Positions 21,911 through 32,046 of a DNA stretch of 33,988 nucleotides are shown one piece after another (position 1 is the stretch's first letter; each line of letters starts with the position of its first letter). The DNA lies in contig JADGJC010000165.1 in the NCBI GenBank assembly GCA_027596075.1, positions 1 to 33,988 of the forward strand, given 5' to 3'. Origin of the DNA: Rhizophlyctis rosea (Eukaryota > Chytridiomycota > Chytridiomycetes > Rhizophlyctidales > Rhizophlyctidaceae). The notes beneath the pieces were generated by a model. It searched no databases, had not been told where the DNA came from, and worked only from the letters and a program-made list of their open reading frames with translations. The translations under genes and the position numbers were made by a program.

Positions 21911-24900
21911 TGGCGTCCCACAACACCAACACCTCTCCACCCCAAAACACACCTGTTCTGCCACCCCACCCGCAGTCAGGTCCCACCGCACAAAATCCCA
22001 CACCATCCAACCAATCACCAACATCCTACAACCCGTCGCCGACAAGTACCATAACACCTTCACAGGGAGGTGGGGCTGCTTACACATCAGGGTTGTCGGG
22101 TGGAGCACCAGCGCCGTATCCTTTACGCTTGTCAGAGGAGGACGATTACGTTGGTGTAGACATTGAGAACGAGGATCATCAGAGTTTGTTGGCTGACGGT
22201 GGGAACAGGAGTAGTAGGAATAGAACGGACTCTGCGCAAACCCTAGTTCCTGGCATTTCCGTTTCGGCTAAGCCCGCTGCGGATCCCGCCTATTTTTATA
22301 ATTTGAAGAGTCGTGGGAAGGGTGTCGAGGCTCTGAATAACGGTTTGGACGAGGACGATCAGGAGTTGAATTTGTCCGATTTTAATAGTGGTGAGTTTTG
22401 GTGATATGTGAGCGATGGCGAATTGGGTTGTGAGTTGTGAGCGTAGCGAACGGATTGGCCGTGCTGGCAGCACTACGTGAGCGATAGGTGGTTGTGAGCG
22501 ATAGCGAACGGATCAGATATCTGGCGATCTGTTGCGACAGCACGCTATTAGCGATGTGTATTGGGAGGATTGCTGCCGTGCGCAGCACTGTGTGTGTGAA
22601 CGATAGGTGGTTGTGAGCGATAGCGAACGGATTGGATCTGGCCATCTGCGAAGCGAATATCAGGAAATAGGGAGTGGGAGGAGGGGAGAATGAGTGGACT
22701 GGGACGTGGGGCATGTGAGGGTGGGTGAAGGATGATGAGGGAGAGTTGTTTGCTGACATACGACTCTACACATCCACAGCACCATCCCGTCGCAGAGTCA
22801 CCTTATATTCAGACACAAACAACCCATCAGACGACAACCCCAAAATGTCTCGACCAGGTACTCTCAAACGGGTAATGACGGCCATCCGCGGTGGCAAGGA
22901 TGAAAAGGAGGAAAGAACCATCTACATCAACCACCCGGAACGAAACGCTCAACAAAAATTCCTGCACAACGGAATCAGTACCGCAAAATACAACGTCGCA
23001 ACCTTCCTCCCGAAATTCCTCTTCGAACAATTCAGCAGATACGCAAACTTGTTTTTCCTCTTCACCGGTGTGGTGCAGGTGGGTCGTGCGTTTTTATGCG
23101 TTTGTATTATCGGTCGAAAGGATAATACATCAGATGATGGCAGTGCCACAAGACTCCTCACGCAAAACTAACACCCACCCCCCACCCCAGCTAATCCCCG
23201 ACCTCTCCCCAACCTCCCGCTTCGGCACCATCTTCCCCCTCTCCGTCGTCCTCATTCTCTCCGGCATAAAAGAACTCGTCGAAGACCGAAAACGCCACAA
23301 GCAGGACGCCGAAATCAACGCGCGGATGGTGAAGGTGTTTGATCATACGGGGAGGAGTTTCGAGGAGAAGAAGTGGAGGCATTTGAGTGTGGGGGATGTG
23401 GTTAGGATTGAAGGGGGGGAGGCGTTTCCGGCGGATTTGGTGCTGTTGAGTAGTAGTGAGCCGGATGCGCTTTGTTATATTGAGACGAGTAATTTGGATG
23501 GGTGGGTTTTTCTTGTTTTTGGTGTTTTGATGTTGAAGTTTGGGTGCGGGGCGTGGGGGTGAGATCGTCTGGCGTGGGTCTGGCGTTTGTGGAGAACGAG
23601 TGGTGGGGTGGATTAGTACTGACAGAGCGGAGTTTGGTTCCGTGCTTTTCTACAGAGAGACGAATTTGAAGATTCGGCAAGGAAGAACGGAGACGGCGGA
23701 CATTTTGACGCAGGATGCGGTTGCTAGTTTGGAGGGTATGTGGTGAAACCTCCGTTCCCTTTCTGTTAGATTACTTTTGGAAAGTTGCTCATAGATGGGT
23801 ACGAATAGGTATCATCAGATGCGAACAACCCAACAACAGCTTGTACACGTACGAAGGGACACTGCAATTGCATGGGAGGACCATTCCCTTGGATCCGCAG
23901 CAGTTGTTGCTGAGAGTATGTTTTGTCTCCGTTTTTGCAAGGATGATGGGTTGTGATATGTGAGATTGCTTATTCGTCATGTTTCGTGTCTTTGTCTAGG
24001 GCGCATTGTTGAAAAACACACGATGGGTATATGCCGTTGTTGTGTTTACGGGGCATGAGAGTAAGCTTATGAGGAATGCTACGTAAGTTGACGGATTTGC
24101 TGTTTTCGCGTTCTTCAAGGGTAGGATTTGGAAAAGGGGTTTTTGGATTTCTGATAAAGAATCTCGATTATAGTGCTGCACCCATCAAAACGACGAAAGT
24201 AGAACGGATGGTGAACACGCAGATCATTTTCTTGTTTATTATTTTGTTGTGTTTGTCGTTGATTTGTTCTTTTGGATATGTTAGTCGGCAGGTAGGAAGC
24301 GTCGCGAGTAATTGGTTTGGGTGGCTTGTGCAGAGAAGGGATATTTATTTCGGCTTTTTTCCCCTCCTTCCCTTGCGCGATCGTGTAGTTGAATGCATCG
24401 TTTGAGTTGAACATCATCATGCAAGACCGCGCGGATGCGTGGACACAATTCGGAAAGAACATCTTGACGTATATCATCTTATTCAACAATTTGATTCCGC
24501 TCAGGTATGTTTTTTGCTTACTCTCGAGGGGAAACTAAACGGCTTCCATACACATACAAGCGCTGACACCGTCGTTGTCCACACACAAAAGTTTGATCGT
24601 AACGATGGAAGCCGTCAAGTTCGCCCTCGGCGGCCTAATCAACACCGATCTAGACATGTACGACGAACCCTCCGACACACCCGCCACCGCGCGAACATCC
24701 AGCCTCGTAGAAGAACTCGGCCAAGTAGACTACGTCTTCTCCGACAAAACCGGCACCCTAACCCAAAACATCATGGAGTTCCGCATGGCTGTTATTGGCG
24801 GGATCGCGTACTCCGACTCCATACCAGAAGATAAGAAACCCCGAACGGATGAGAGTGGAAATGAGGTTGGGTGGCATGATTTTGGGCGGTTAATGGAGAA

Positions 24901-27701
24901 TAAGAAGACGCATGCTACTGCGCCGCTTTTGAGGGAGTTTACGATTTTGTTGGGGGTTTGTCATACGGTTATTCCGGAGCGGGTTGAGGATGGGGTTGGG
25001 GGGGAGGAGATTGTGTATCAGGCTAGTAGTCCGGATGAGGCGGCGCTTGTGAAGGGGGTGCAGCAGTTGGGGGTTTTCTTCCATGTGAGTCTTCGTTGTT
25101 GCGGTTGTGAGCAATCGCGAGGGGGAGCGTCCAATGATGCATCATCAGAAAGAGCTGACCGTTGTTTCCTCGCGCGATGTAGACTCGCCGACCAAAATCT
25201 GTGACTGTCCGTGTTGATGGGCAGGACAGGGAGTATGAGGTGTTGAATGTTTGCGAGTTCAATTCGACGAGGAAGAGGATGAGTTGTGTTGTTAGGGATC
25301 CCGAGGGACAGATCAAGCTGTATATCAAGGGTGCTGATACGGTTATTTTGGAGCGGTTGGCGGTACATAACCCCCATAAGGATACCACGGTTTATTATTT
25401 GGAGGTACGGGTTTGACTACAAAAGCGAATGATACAGTGAATCTGGATCTAACAGATTGAATAGGAATACGCAACGGAAGGACTCCGAACCCTCTGCATC
25501 GCCTACCGCGACATCCCCGAAGACGAATACCGGGAATGGGCCAAGGTATACGAAAAGGCCTCAACAACAATCAACAACCGGCAAGACGAACTCGACAAAG
25601 CCGCCGAACTAATCGAAAAAGACCTAACCCTCCTCGGCGCCACCGCCATCGAAGACAAACTCCAAGACGGGGTACCCGACACGATCGCAACACTCATGCA
25701 AGCCGGTATCAAAGTCTGGGTCCTAACGGGCGACCGACAGGAAACCGCGATTAATATAGGGTTTTCGTGCCGGTTGATTACGCCCGAGATGCAGTTGATT
25801 GTGGTGAATGAGCAGACGCATTTTGAGACGAAGGAGTGTTTGGAGAAGAAGTTGATTCAGGTTAAGAGTGGGCTTGGAATGGGGACCCCCGAGCCGGGTG
25901 GCAGGAGAGGTGTGTTGGAGAGGGTTGGGTTGGGGTGGGTTGGGGGGAAGAAGGGGAAAGGGTTTGATAAGGATATTGAGATGGATAATATTGAGGTGGG
26001 TTTTCTAGGAGGATTACTAGCTTTCGAAAAGCGGTTTTGAGTGGGGTTGAAACCGATCTTCTCACACAATTTCCAACAGCCCATGGCACTGATCATCGAC
26101 GGGCGCACACTAGACTTTGCCCTCGAAGACGACATAAAACTCACATTCCTTGAACTCGCCACGCACTGCAAAGCCGTCGTCTGCTGCCGCGTCTCGCCCC
26201 TCCAAAAAGCACTCGTCGTCAAACTCGTGCGGAAAAACGTGCTCGACTCTGTCACATTAGCCATCGGTGACGGCGCCAACGACGTTGGAATGATCCAGGC
26301 TGCTCATGTTGGTGTTGGGATTAGTGGACAGGAAGGACTACAGGCTGCGCGGAGTGCGGATTTCGCGATTGCGCAGTTTAGGTTTTTGAGGAAGCTTTTG
26401 CTTGTGCATGGAGGGTGGGCGTATGCGAGGATGAGTAAATTGATATGTTATAGTTTTTATAAGAATATTACGTTGTATTTGATTCAGATGTGGTTTGCGA
26501 TTAATAATGCTTGGAGTGCGCAGGTAAGCGTGGTGGAGTTTGGGTTGTTTTTTCTCTGCTTTGTTTTTTGTGTTTGTTTCTTCTTTTCTGTTGTTGACTG
26601 TGAAAATGACATTATTGTTCACCCCCACCCACAGACCCTCTTCGAAACCTGGTCCTCCGTGTCCTCCTACAACGTAGCCTGGTCCGTCTTCCAACCCCTC
26701 GTCATGGGAATCTTCGACCAATACGTCGGCGCGCGAATGCTAGACCGCTACCCCCAACTCTACCACCTCGGTCAACGTTCCGTCTTTTACAACCATAAGG
26801 TCCTCTTCTCCTGGGTCGTCAATTCTTTCTACCATTCTCTGTTTCTGTATTTCATGTGGCAGTGGGCGGCGGGGGAGGGAACCTACATGCCGGACGGGAG
26901 GACTGGGGATAATTGGAGTTGGGGCCAGATGGTATATACAAGTGTTCTGGCGACGATAGGGTGGAAGGCTTGTTTGGTTATTGATACGTGGGTGAAGTTT
27001 ACGTGGATTGCGGTTTTTGGGAGTTTTGCGGTGTTTATTGTGCTGTTTCCGCCGGTGAGTTTTTTTTTTTCTGTGTGCTTTTTCATTTTTTTTGGTGCAT
27101 GCGATTTGCGATTGTGCTCGTTGGCTGACGGGGCACTTGCGATTTGGGTATTATTAGTATACCGTTGTTGGATATCTTACGAACATTTCGCCTGAGCTGT
27201 TCAATATTCTTCGACCGATGTTTGCCAGTCCGACGTTCTGGTTTGGGTTATTGCTTATCCCACTTGCGGCGAATTTGCGTGATTTCGTATGGAAGTAGTA
27301 AGTACTCCTCCCACCTCTTTTCATCTCAATCACCCTCCCCACGCCAATACTCACCTCTCACTTTTCTTTCCTCCCCACCCAGCGTCAAACGCACCTACTT
27401 CCCGAAATCCTACCACATCATCCAAGAAGTGCAGAAGTACAACATCCCGGATTATAGACCGAGAATGGAGTGGTTCCGCAAAGCCGTGCATAAAGTGCGG
27501 ATGATTCAACGGTTGAAGAGGAGTCGGGGCTTTGCGTTTAGTCAGACGGAGACGGGGCAGGTTGGGTTGATTAGTCGATATGATACTACGCAGTAAGTTG
27601 TCGGTTGTTGTGTGTTTGGGGGTTTGAGGTGGTTTTGGGGTTGTGGAGGTCAAGGTACTGATCGTTTTTCTTCGCGCAGACGGAAACCTACTGGTTTTTA
27701 G
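21911..27701 (+). CDS. DRS2: DRS2-type P4-ATPase phospholipid flippase
   Basis: Exons are 21911-22390, 22780-23078, 23191-23501, 23656-23735, 23809-23915, 24000-24082, 24174-24291, 24389-24504, 24592-25084, 25183-25404, 25465-25995, 26080-26523, 26635-27054, 27158-27297, 27383-27592 and 27680-27701. That gives about 1358 aa if an upstream exon supplies the A of the start codon; yeast Drs2 is 1355. P4 motifs: NLDGETNLK (actuator loop, exon 4/5 junction), [17 protein letters not shown] (TM4), DKTGTLTQN (phosphorylated Asp583), [12 protein letters not shown] and [16 protein letters not shown], then the remaining TM segments from [13 protein letters not shown] onward. The C-terminus keeps the regulatory RGFAFSQ motif and YDTTQ but stops 6 residues later. 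Family role: trans-Golgi/endosomal flipping of phosphatidylserine and phosphatidylethanolamine with a Cdc50-type subunit, which is not in this window. No in-frame ATG exists in exon 21911-22390. Confidence 0.96.
22391..22779 (+). repeat. Long DRS2 intron with internal direct repeats (possible intron family member)
   Basis: This 389-nt intron, phase 1, is several times longer than its neighbours. A 32-base block is repeated exactly at 22482-22513 and 22601-22632 (offset 119), and a partial copy with one base missing lies at 22434-22458. The core is GTGAGCGATAGCGAACGGAT. A perfect hairpin, GTGCTG-G-CAGCAC, at 22461-22473 precedes ACGTGAGCGAT (22475-22485). A G-run tract follows at about 22670-22735. 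CTGACATA at 22753-22760, a plausible branch site, lies 19 bases before the acceptor. The same order of parts occurs in a MAPKK intron at 32396-32732. Confidence 0.85.
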
Positions 27702-28255
27702 AGTGTTATTTGGATTGGTGGGGGCGGTTGGAAGGGTGGGATGATTTATAGATGATGGGGCGTAGTTTTCGGAGTGTATGACTTTTGTTTGTCTTTTCTT
27801 TTTGTTGTGTTTGTTATTTGTTTTTTTCTTTTTTGTTCTTTTCTCCTCTGTATAATATGTACTTACAGTTAGTAGTTGAGATGGGGCGGTTGGGAGGTTA
27901 ATTGGGATGATTTTGCAATACGATAACGTTCTTTAAGAGATATGTGGTGTTTGAGATTTGGAGCGCTTCTTGATGTTTTGGGTTGCTTTTTCTTGCGTGT
28001 GGCATCAGAGATTGAAATCTTTTGGACGCATCAGTGGTCCGTAATTTCGTTGAAGTTGGTGAGTTTCGTAAGTTTTTCTCCTAAATGAGAACATGGTACC
28101 TTGTTCACCTGGTGTGTCTGAAGGATGAGCGGTCGTTTGTAAGGTTGCGTCAGGAGAGCGCACGGAAAGGGCGCGGAGTGGTGCGGAAGGTGAACCCAAG
28201 TAAACGGTGAGGAGAACAAAAATGCAGAAAAAAATGCAGCCAAGAGATGTTTAGA
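27702..28255. other. DRS2 3' flank and tRNA 3' flank
   Basis: G/T-rich sequence directly after the DRS2 stop is probably 3' untranslated, with a T-rich segment at about 27780-27845. The rest holds only short open frames. A run of seven A at 28228-28234 is the T7 terminator of the minus-strand tRNA. Confidence 0.5.
28228..28234 (-). terminator. Pol III T7 terminator for tRNA-Gly
   Basis: On the minus strand, seven consecutive T begin 22 bases beyond the tRNA 3' end. This is the usual RNA polymerase III termination signal at a typical spacing. Confidence 0.7.
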
Positions 28256-28326
28256 TGCGCCCATCGGGAATCGAACCCGAGGCTAAAGCTTGGGAAGCTT
28301 CAATGTTGCCACTACACCATAGGCGC
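28256..28326 (-). tRNA. tRNA-Gly (anticodon CCC), intronless
   Basis: The minus strand folds as a full cloverleaf. The acceptor stem pairs GCGCCTA with TGGGCGC (one G-T pair) and the discriminator base is A. The anticodon stem pairs GAAGC with GCTTT around the loop TTCCCAA, giving anticodon CCC, which reads GGG. The T arm is TCGGG-TTCGAAT-CCCGA. The internal promoter elements are TGGTGTAGTGG (A box) and GGTTCGAATCC (B box). There is no intron, and the CCA end is not encoded, as in eukaryotes. The T7 terminator lies 22 bases downstream. Confidence 0.96.
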
Positions 28327-30708
28327 TTGACTTAAAAGTGAGGAAGTTTTAACTCTCATCACAATTGACAGCAACAGCTACAGCTTGCACATGCGGACGA
28401 CAACCGCACTGCATATTCAACGTCATTCTCTCGATGACAGATTTACCGTGTAATAAAACTTTTGCTCAAAGTCTGGGACATCAGATCTTTCTAACAGCCA
28501 ATTCTGCCGGCTGGGTATGCTGGCCAGAAATCACTCGACTGAGCCATACGGTGGCTATAGGATTGTTGTGGCAAAATGAATGCAGCGGCAAAAAGAATGT
28601 CCAGCCCAGAATATATACACACGTAGCGACCATCTCCAGTCCGTGCTTGCTGCCACCAAAGAACTTCAATCCGCGGCTAGTCTCGTCCTGTCAAGATTGT
28701 GGAAATCATGCCCGCATCAAAGCACACGTCAGCAAATGTGTGCATAATCTTCGTACTATTCTAGTTATTCTCGCCTCCTGGGTTCGAAGTGTATGGCATT
28801 CTACTCACAAATATGTCAACACCTTTCCTTCCTCTAGCTTCCACTCCACGGCACGCGCAATCTTCAATTAAACATATTGTGAAGAGGTAGCAATTGTCAA
28901 TCCTCTTGGTCCCCTTGGTGCACTTTTGCGTCAGACACTTGCAAATTGAAAGCAATGCACAAAGGCTTCACACTCCTCAGCGATGCAAAGGTAGTTTATA
29001 TCCCTAGTTGGCCGGCTACACCAATATTCCATCAGGATGCACTTAGGATTGGTAACTCCGCATTTAACCCTCAACTAATCTCAATCCTCACCAAACAGAA
29101 AGGCGGGCATCCGTCAATGAAAACCATCCACGGAAAATGAGAGCACATCAGCGTAAGGCTGGAAAATGAAAGATAGGAAGTTCTCGCATCGATTAAATGA
29201 TACGCGCATCTTGTCAGCACACGACAAGAAACGTGCCTGCAAAGTCTAATATACTTCACCGAAGGCGACGAACGCTTGCAAACGTTTCAAACATCGTGGC
29301 GTCCTGCTACGCTTGATTCTTTTTGCGGTCTGTAAGAATTGAACTCACTCCAGTCGTCATCCATCGTCATCAAGACCGATTCTACGTATCCACAAAATTG
29401 CTCTAAGAAAGGTTTGACCCCTATCATTTGCAACATGATGCGCCGACTCACCCATCATTAGATCGAAGAGAACTTTTTCCCTATCGCACCATATCGGGTA
29501 TGGAGCTCATGGACTTTTCGCGTGCATTCTTATCAATTCCGCAAGCATGTCCAGAGTGATAAATGTCAACAATATCTTCAGCACGAAAAAATCATAATTC
29601 AAGACGATGTATCACAGAGCCCATAGTGCATCTACGAGCACGATCATATCCCCAGCATGAGGAGCATTTGAGCACCATATGAAGAAACAAAGAGCTTGAT
29701 ATGCACCAAAAACTGAGGGAGTACATCCTAGCAGTAGCAATAAGGTCTGTCATCCACCAAAAGAAAAAGACATCCTTAGGGAGAATCACTCGAGGCCCAG
29801 GCTGTGACTCCATGCCGAAGGGACATATGAGATCTACGCTCAACATAAATTTGGTGATCTAAGGATGTTACTGATGCGACCAAACATGTGAACCATTGAG
29901 CTATAATCATATGCAAATGAATGGCACGAACAGAAGGAAGTGGAGATACAAGCCACTGGAAACTTTTATGGCCAGCGAGCTCACGGAATTGTCACAGTTT
30001 GTACGATCCAAATCCCTACCATCCGGACCCCTACACTCAAATCTGAAAGATTGATCATTCAAGGCATATTATCTCACACCATGCACCAGAAGTCAGAAAC
30101 AACAGGAAAAGGCTGTGACAGACCACAGGAACTCCGGCGCACAAGTACCAACTCAGCAATCTATACCAGAACACAAGTCCCGCGTCGACTAATTCTGGAT
30201 GAGGTGACTGGTCGATGAACCACATACCGGAACGTTGATAAACACGCCAGTATCAAGTAAGAAAAGAAATTCGAGCAGGCATATGAATGTGCGTCATTGG
30301 TCATTGCTAGCCTGCCACTAGCCAGTTCTTCGACTTGTGAGTATCTGAGGCAATGCATACGCATCAGATGCATTCAAAATGGCCTAAATCCGGTTTCTGA
30401 AGCCTTCAAAAAAAGTCAGGTTGTTCTTAGCAAATTGACTAAATGGACACTCGAATAAATGCCAGCAATTGTCCGTCAGCATTTCCCATCCGTTACCCTT
30501 TACCACAGGTGAGTCATTCAAAGCGCCACAGCCGCTACACCCAATGCATACGCAAAAAAGGCAGGTGAGCATCAATATCCCAACATTCAAAACCCTGAAG
30601 CTTGGGGATGCGCCAGGTCTGCGCTGTCAGCTTTGACCTTGAGGACAATGACTTGTTACTAGGCGTAATTCGTAACTATAAATCACATGTCTCCCACTCA
30701 CAAACTAT
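28327..30708. other. Intergenic stretch, no supported gene
   Basis: Only short frames are present, plus one of 168 codons at 28365-28871 that begins with TTG and has no recognisable motif or exon-type composition. I found no second tRNA, no repeat array and no splice-consistent exon chain. Confidence 0.5.
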
Positions 30709-31164
30709 TTAATGGGTAATTACTTGATAAGACACATATGCAAAGAAGACTGCAGCCGGCCCATCCACGTATCCAAATCCCGGAGGCTCGACAGCTTCCA
30801 CATCTTTGATGTCAAACACGCGTTCCAACACAGCCCGCAGCATCCCTCTCTGCAACACAACACGCTTAGACCTCTTCTCCCTCAACAAGCACTTGTACCA
30901 CAACCAACCCACGGACGCAAACGACTTTGCCAGCGTGAAGACCAGTAGGAGAACGGGGACGTGGGTATAGGAGAAAGCGACGGACATGTATGCGAGTCCG
31001 AAGAGGAATATGGATATGCAGCCCTCTGGCCCGAAGAGGCCGGGCCAGGCGTTTTGCATAGGTTTATTGGTTAGGAAGTTGGATATGGGTAGGAGGAGGA
31101 AGTTGAGTGAGCCTATGAGAAGGAAGTGGACCGTGTAGGGAAGGAATGGGGGTAGGAGCGTCAT
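30709..31164 (-). CDS. Unrecognised multi-pass membrane protein, intronless
   Basis: A single-exon frame of 151 aa, ATG at 31164 and TAA at 30709-30711. Hydrophobic segments lie at roughly residues 7-28, 50-66, 68-90 and 130-148, so three or four transmembrane helices are expected. A positively charged stretch (LLREKRSKRVVLQR, residues 93-106) lies between the third and fourth, followed by an acidic helix-like region (FDIKDVEAVEPP). Notable local sequence: MQNAWPGLFGPEGC and LFGLAYMSVAFSYTHVP. I recognise no family. Support for coding comes from the unbroken frame, the membrane pattern and the same shift from C-ended codons at the 5' end to G/T-ended codons at the 3' end that the confident genes show. 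It is divergent from the MAPKK gene, 882 bases away, so the two may share an upstream region. Confidence 0.7.
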   Translation of the reverse strand: MTLLPPFLPYTVHFLLIGSLNFLLLPISNFLTNKPMQNAWPGLFGPEGCISIFLFGLAYMSVAFSYTHVPVLLLVFTLAKSFASVGWLWYKCLLREKRSKRVVLQRGMLRAVLERVFDIKDVEAVEPPGFGYVDGPAAVFFAYVSYQVITH

Positions 31165-32046
31165 AGCGGTTGCGCAGGTCAGTTAGGTTTGAGCCGGCCC
31201 AGAATCCACCTGGTATGACAGTGAGCCTGCGACCGAGCTTGAAGTGGGAGGGGTTAATATAGTGCCGTTGGGAAACTGGGAAAGGAGTGCCGTGATGAGT
31301 GAAAGTTCAGCAGCCCGCGCTCCGAGAAGGAGATGAGGAGATGAGGAGATGAGGAGATGAGTCAGAATCCGAAGGAACTCTTGAGCCTTGGCCCATGGGT
31401 CCATTGCTCATTTGCAATCCGTCACCACCGATGGTACTATGTACTACCATGAGTAATACAATGAGAATACATCAGTGGTACCAATGTCATACCCAGTGTT
31501 ATACGAATGACGTTCGATCGGCGATGCTTGCAAATCAGGAATGGAGTCAAACATGCCATACTGCGCCACATGGCCCATGCCTCATTGCATTGCTCGTGTG
31601 AGTGTGACTGTGTTATCCCTCCCTTTGGATACAGTGCATACCTATTGACTCCCAGTCTACCCAGACAAACTTACTCACTACCAACTCGGGGCACCCTTGC
31701 TCTCCCTTTTTCCCACGCCCCTCTGCCTAGAGCTTGCTTGGTCCGACATCCACACCATCAAATAGAGTGTTGAGACGATAGAACAACCCAGCGCGCTCTT
31801 CGCTTGTTTCAGTACTGACGGAAGATCAATAGCCTCTGCGTGCACTCGGTAAGCATTAGCGAGCTGGAATCTTCGCGGTGGCGATATCCAAACACACTGA
31901 TACGCTTTGCGCTTGGTTGTTGCTCATCCCATGCCAGCTTAGAACAGAAAGAACTCTCTTTTTACGAGCGTTTGCAACATCTGCTCTTACGGCTCCACGT
32001 CCACTTTCCTGTCTTCCCAAGTAATTAACCCGCACCCCGTCTAATC
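31165..32046. other. Intergenic region between divergent membrane protein and MAPKK genes
   Basis: Presumed promoter region for both genes. The minus frame at 31404-31183 begins with ATG but consists partly of the 8-base tandem repeat and ends 19 bases before the membrane protein start, so it is at best an upstream open frame. No regulatory motif could be assigned with confidence. Confidence 0.45.
31331..31361. repeat. Minisatellite, AGATGAGG unit, about four copies
   Basis: The 8-base unit AGATGAGG is repeated nearly four times without error. It lies in the region upstream of the membrane protein gene. Confidence 0.9.

Noticed and set aside
22391..22779. Intronic repeats considered as a CRISPR array
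   Set aside because: Only two exact copies, repeated flanking sequence rather than unique spacers, and a eukaryotic intron context.
28365..28871. 168-codon plus frame after the tRNA
   Set aside because: Starts at TTG, has no motif, and lacks the codon pattern of confident genes; several ATGs lie only further in.
31183..31404. 73-codon minus frame with ATG upstream of the membrane protein gene
   Set aside because: Partly made of the AGATGAGG repeat and ends 19 bases before the next start; at most an upstream open frame.
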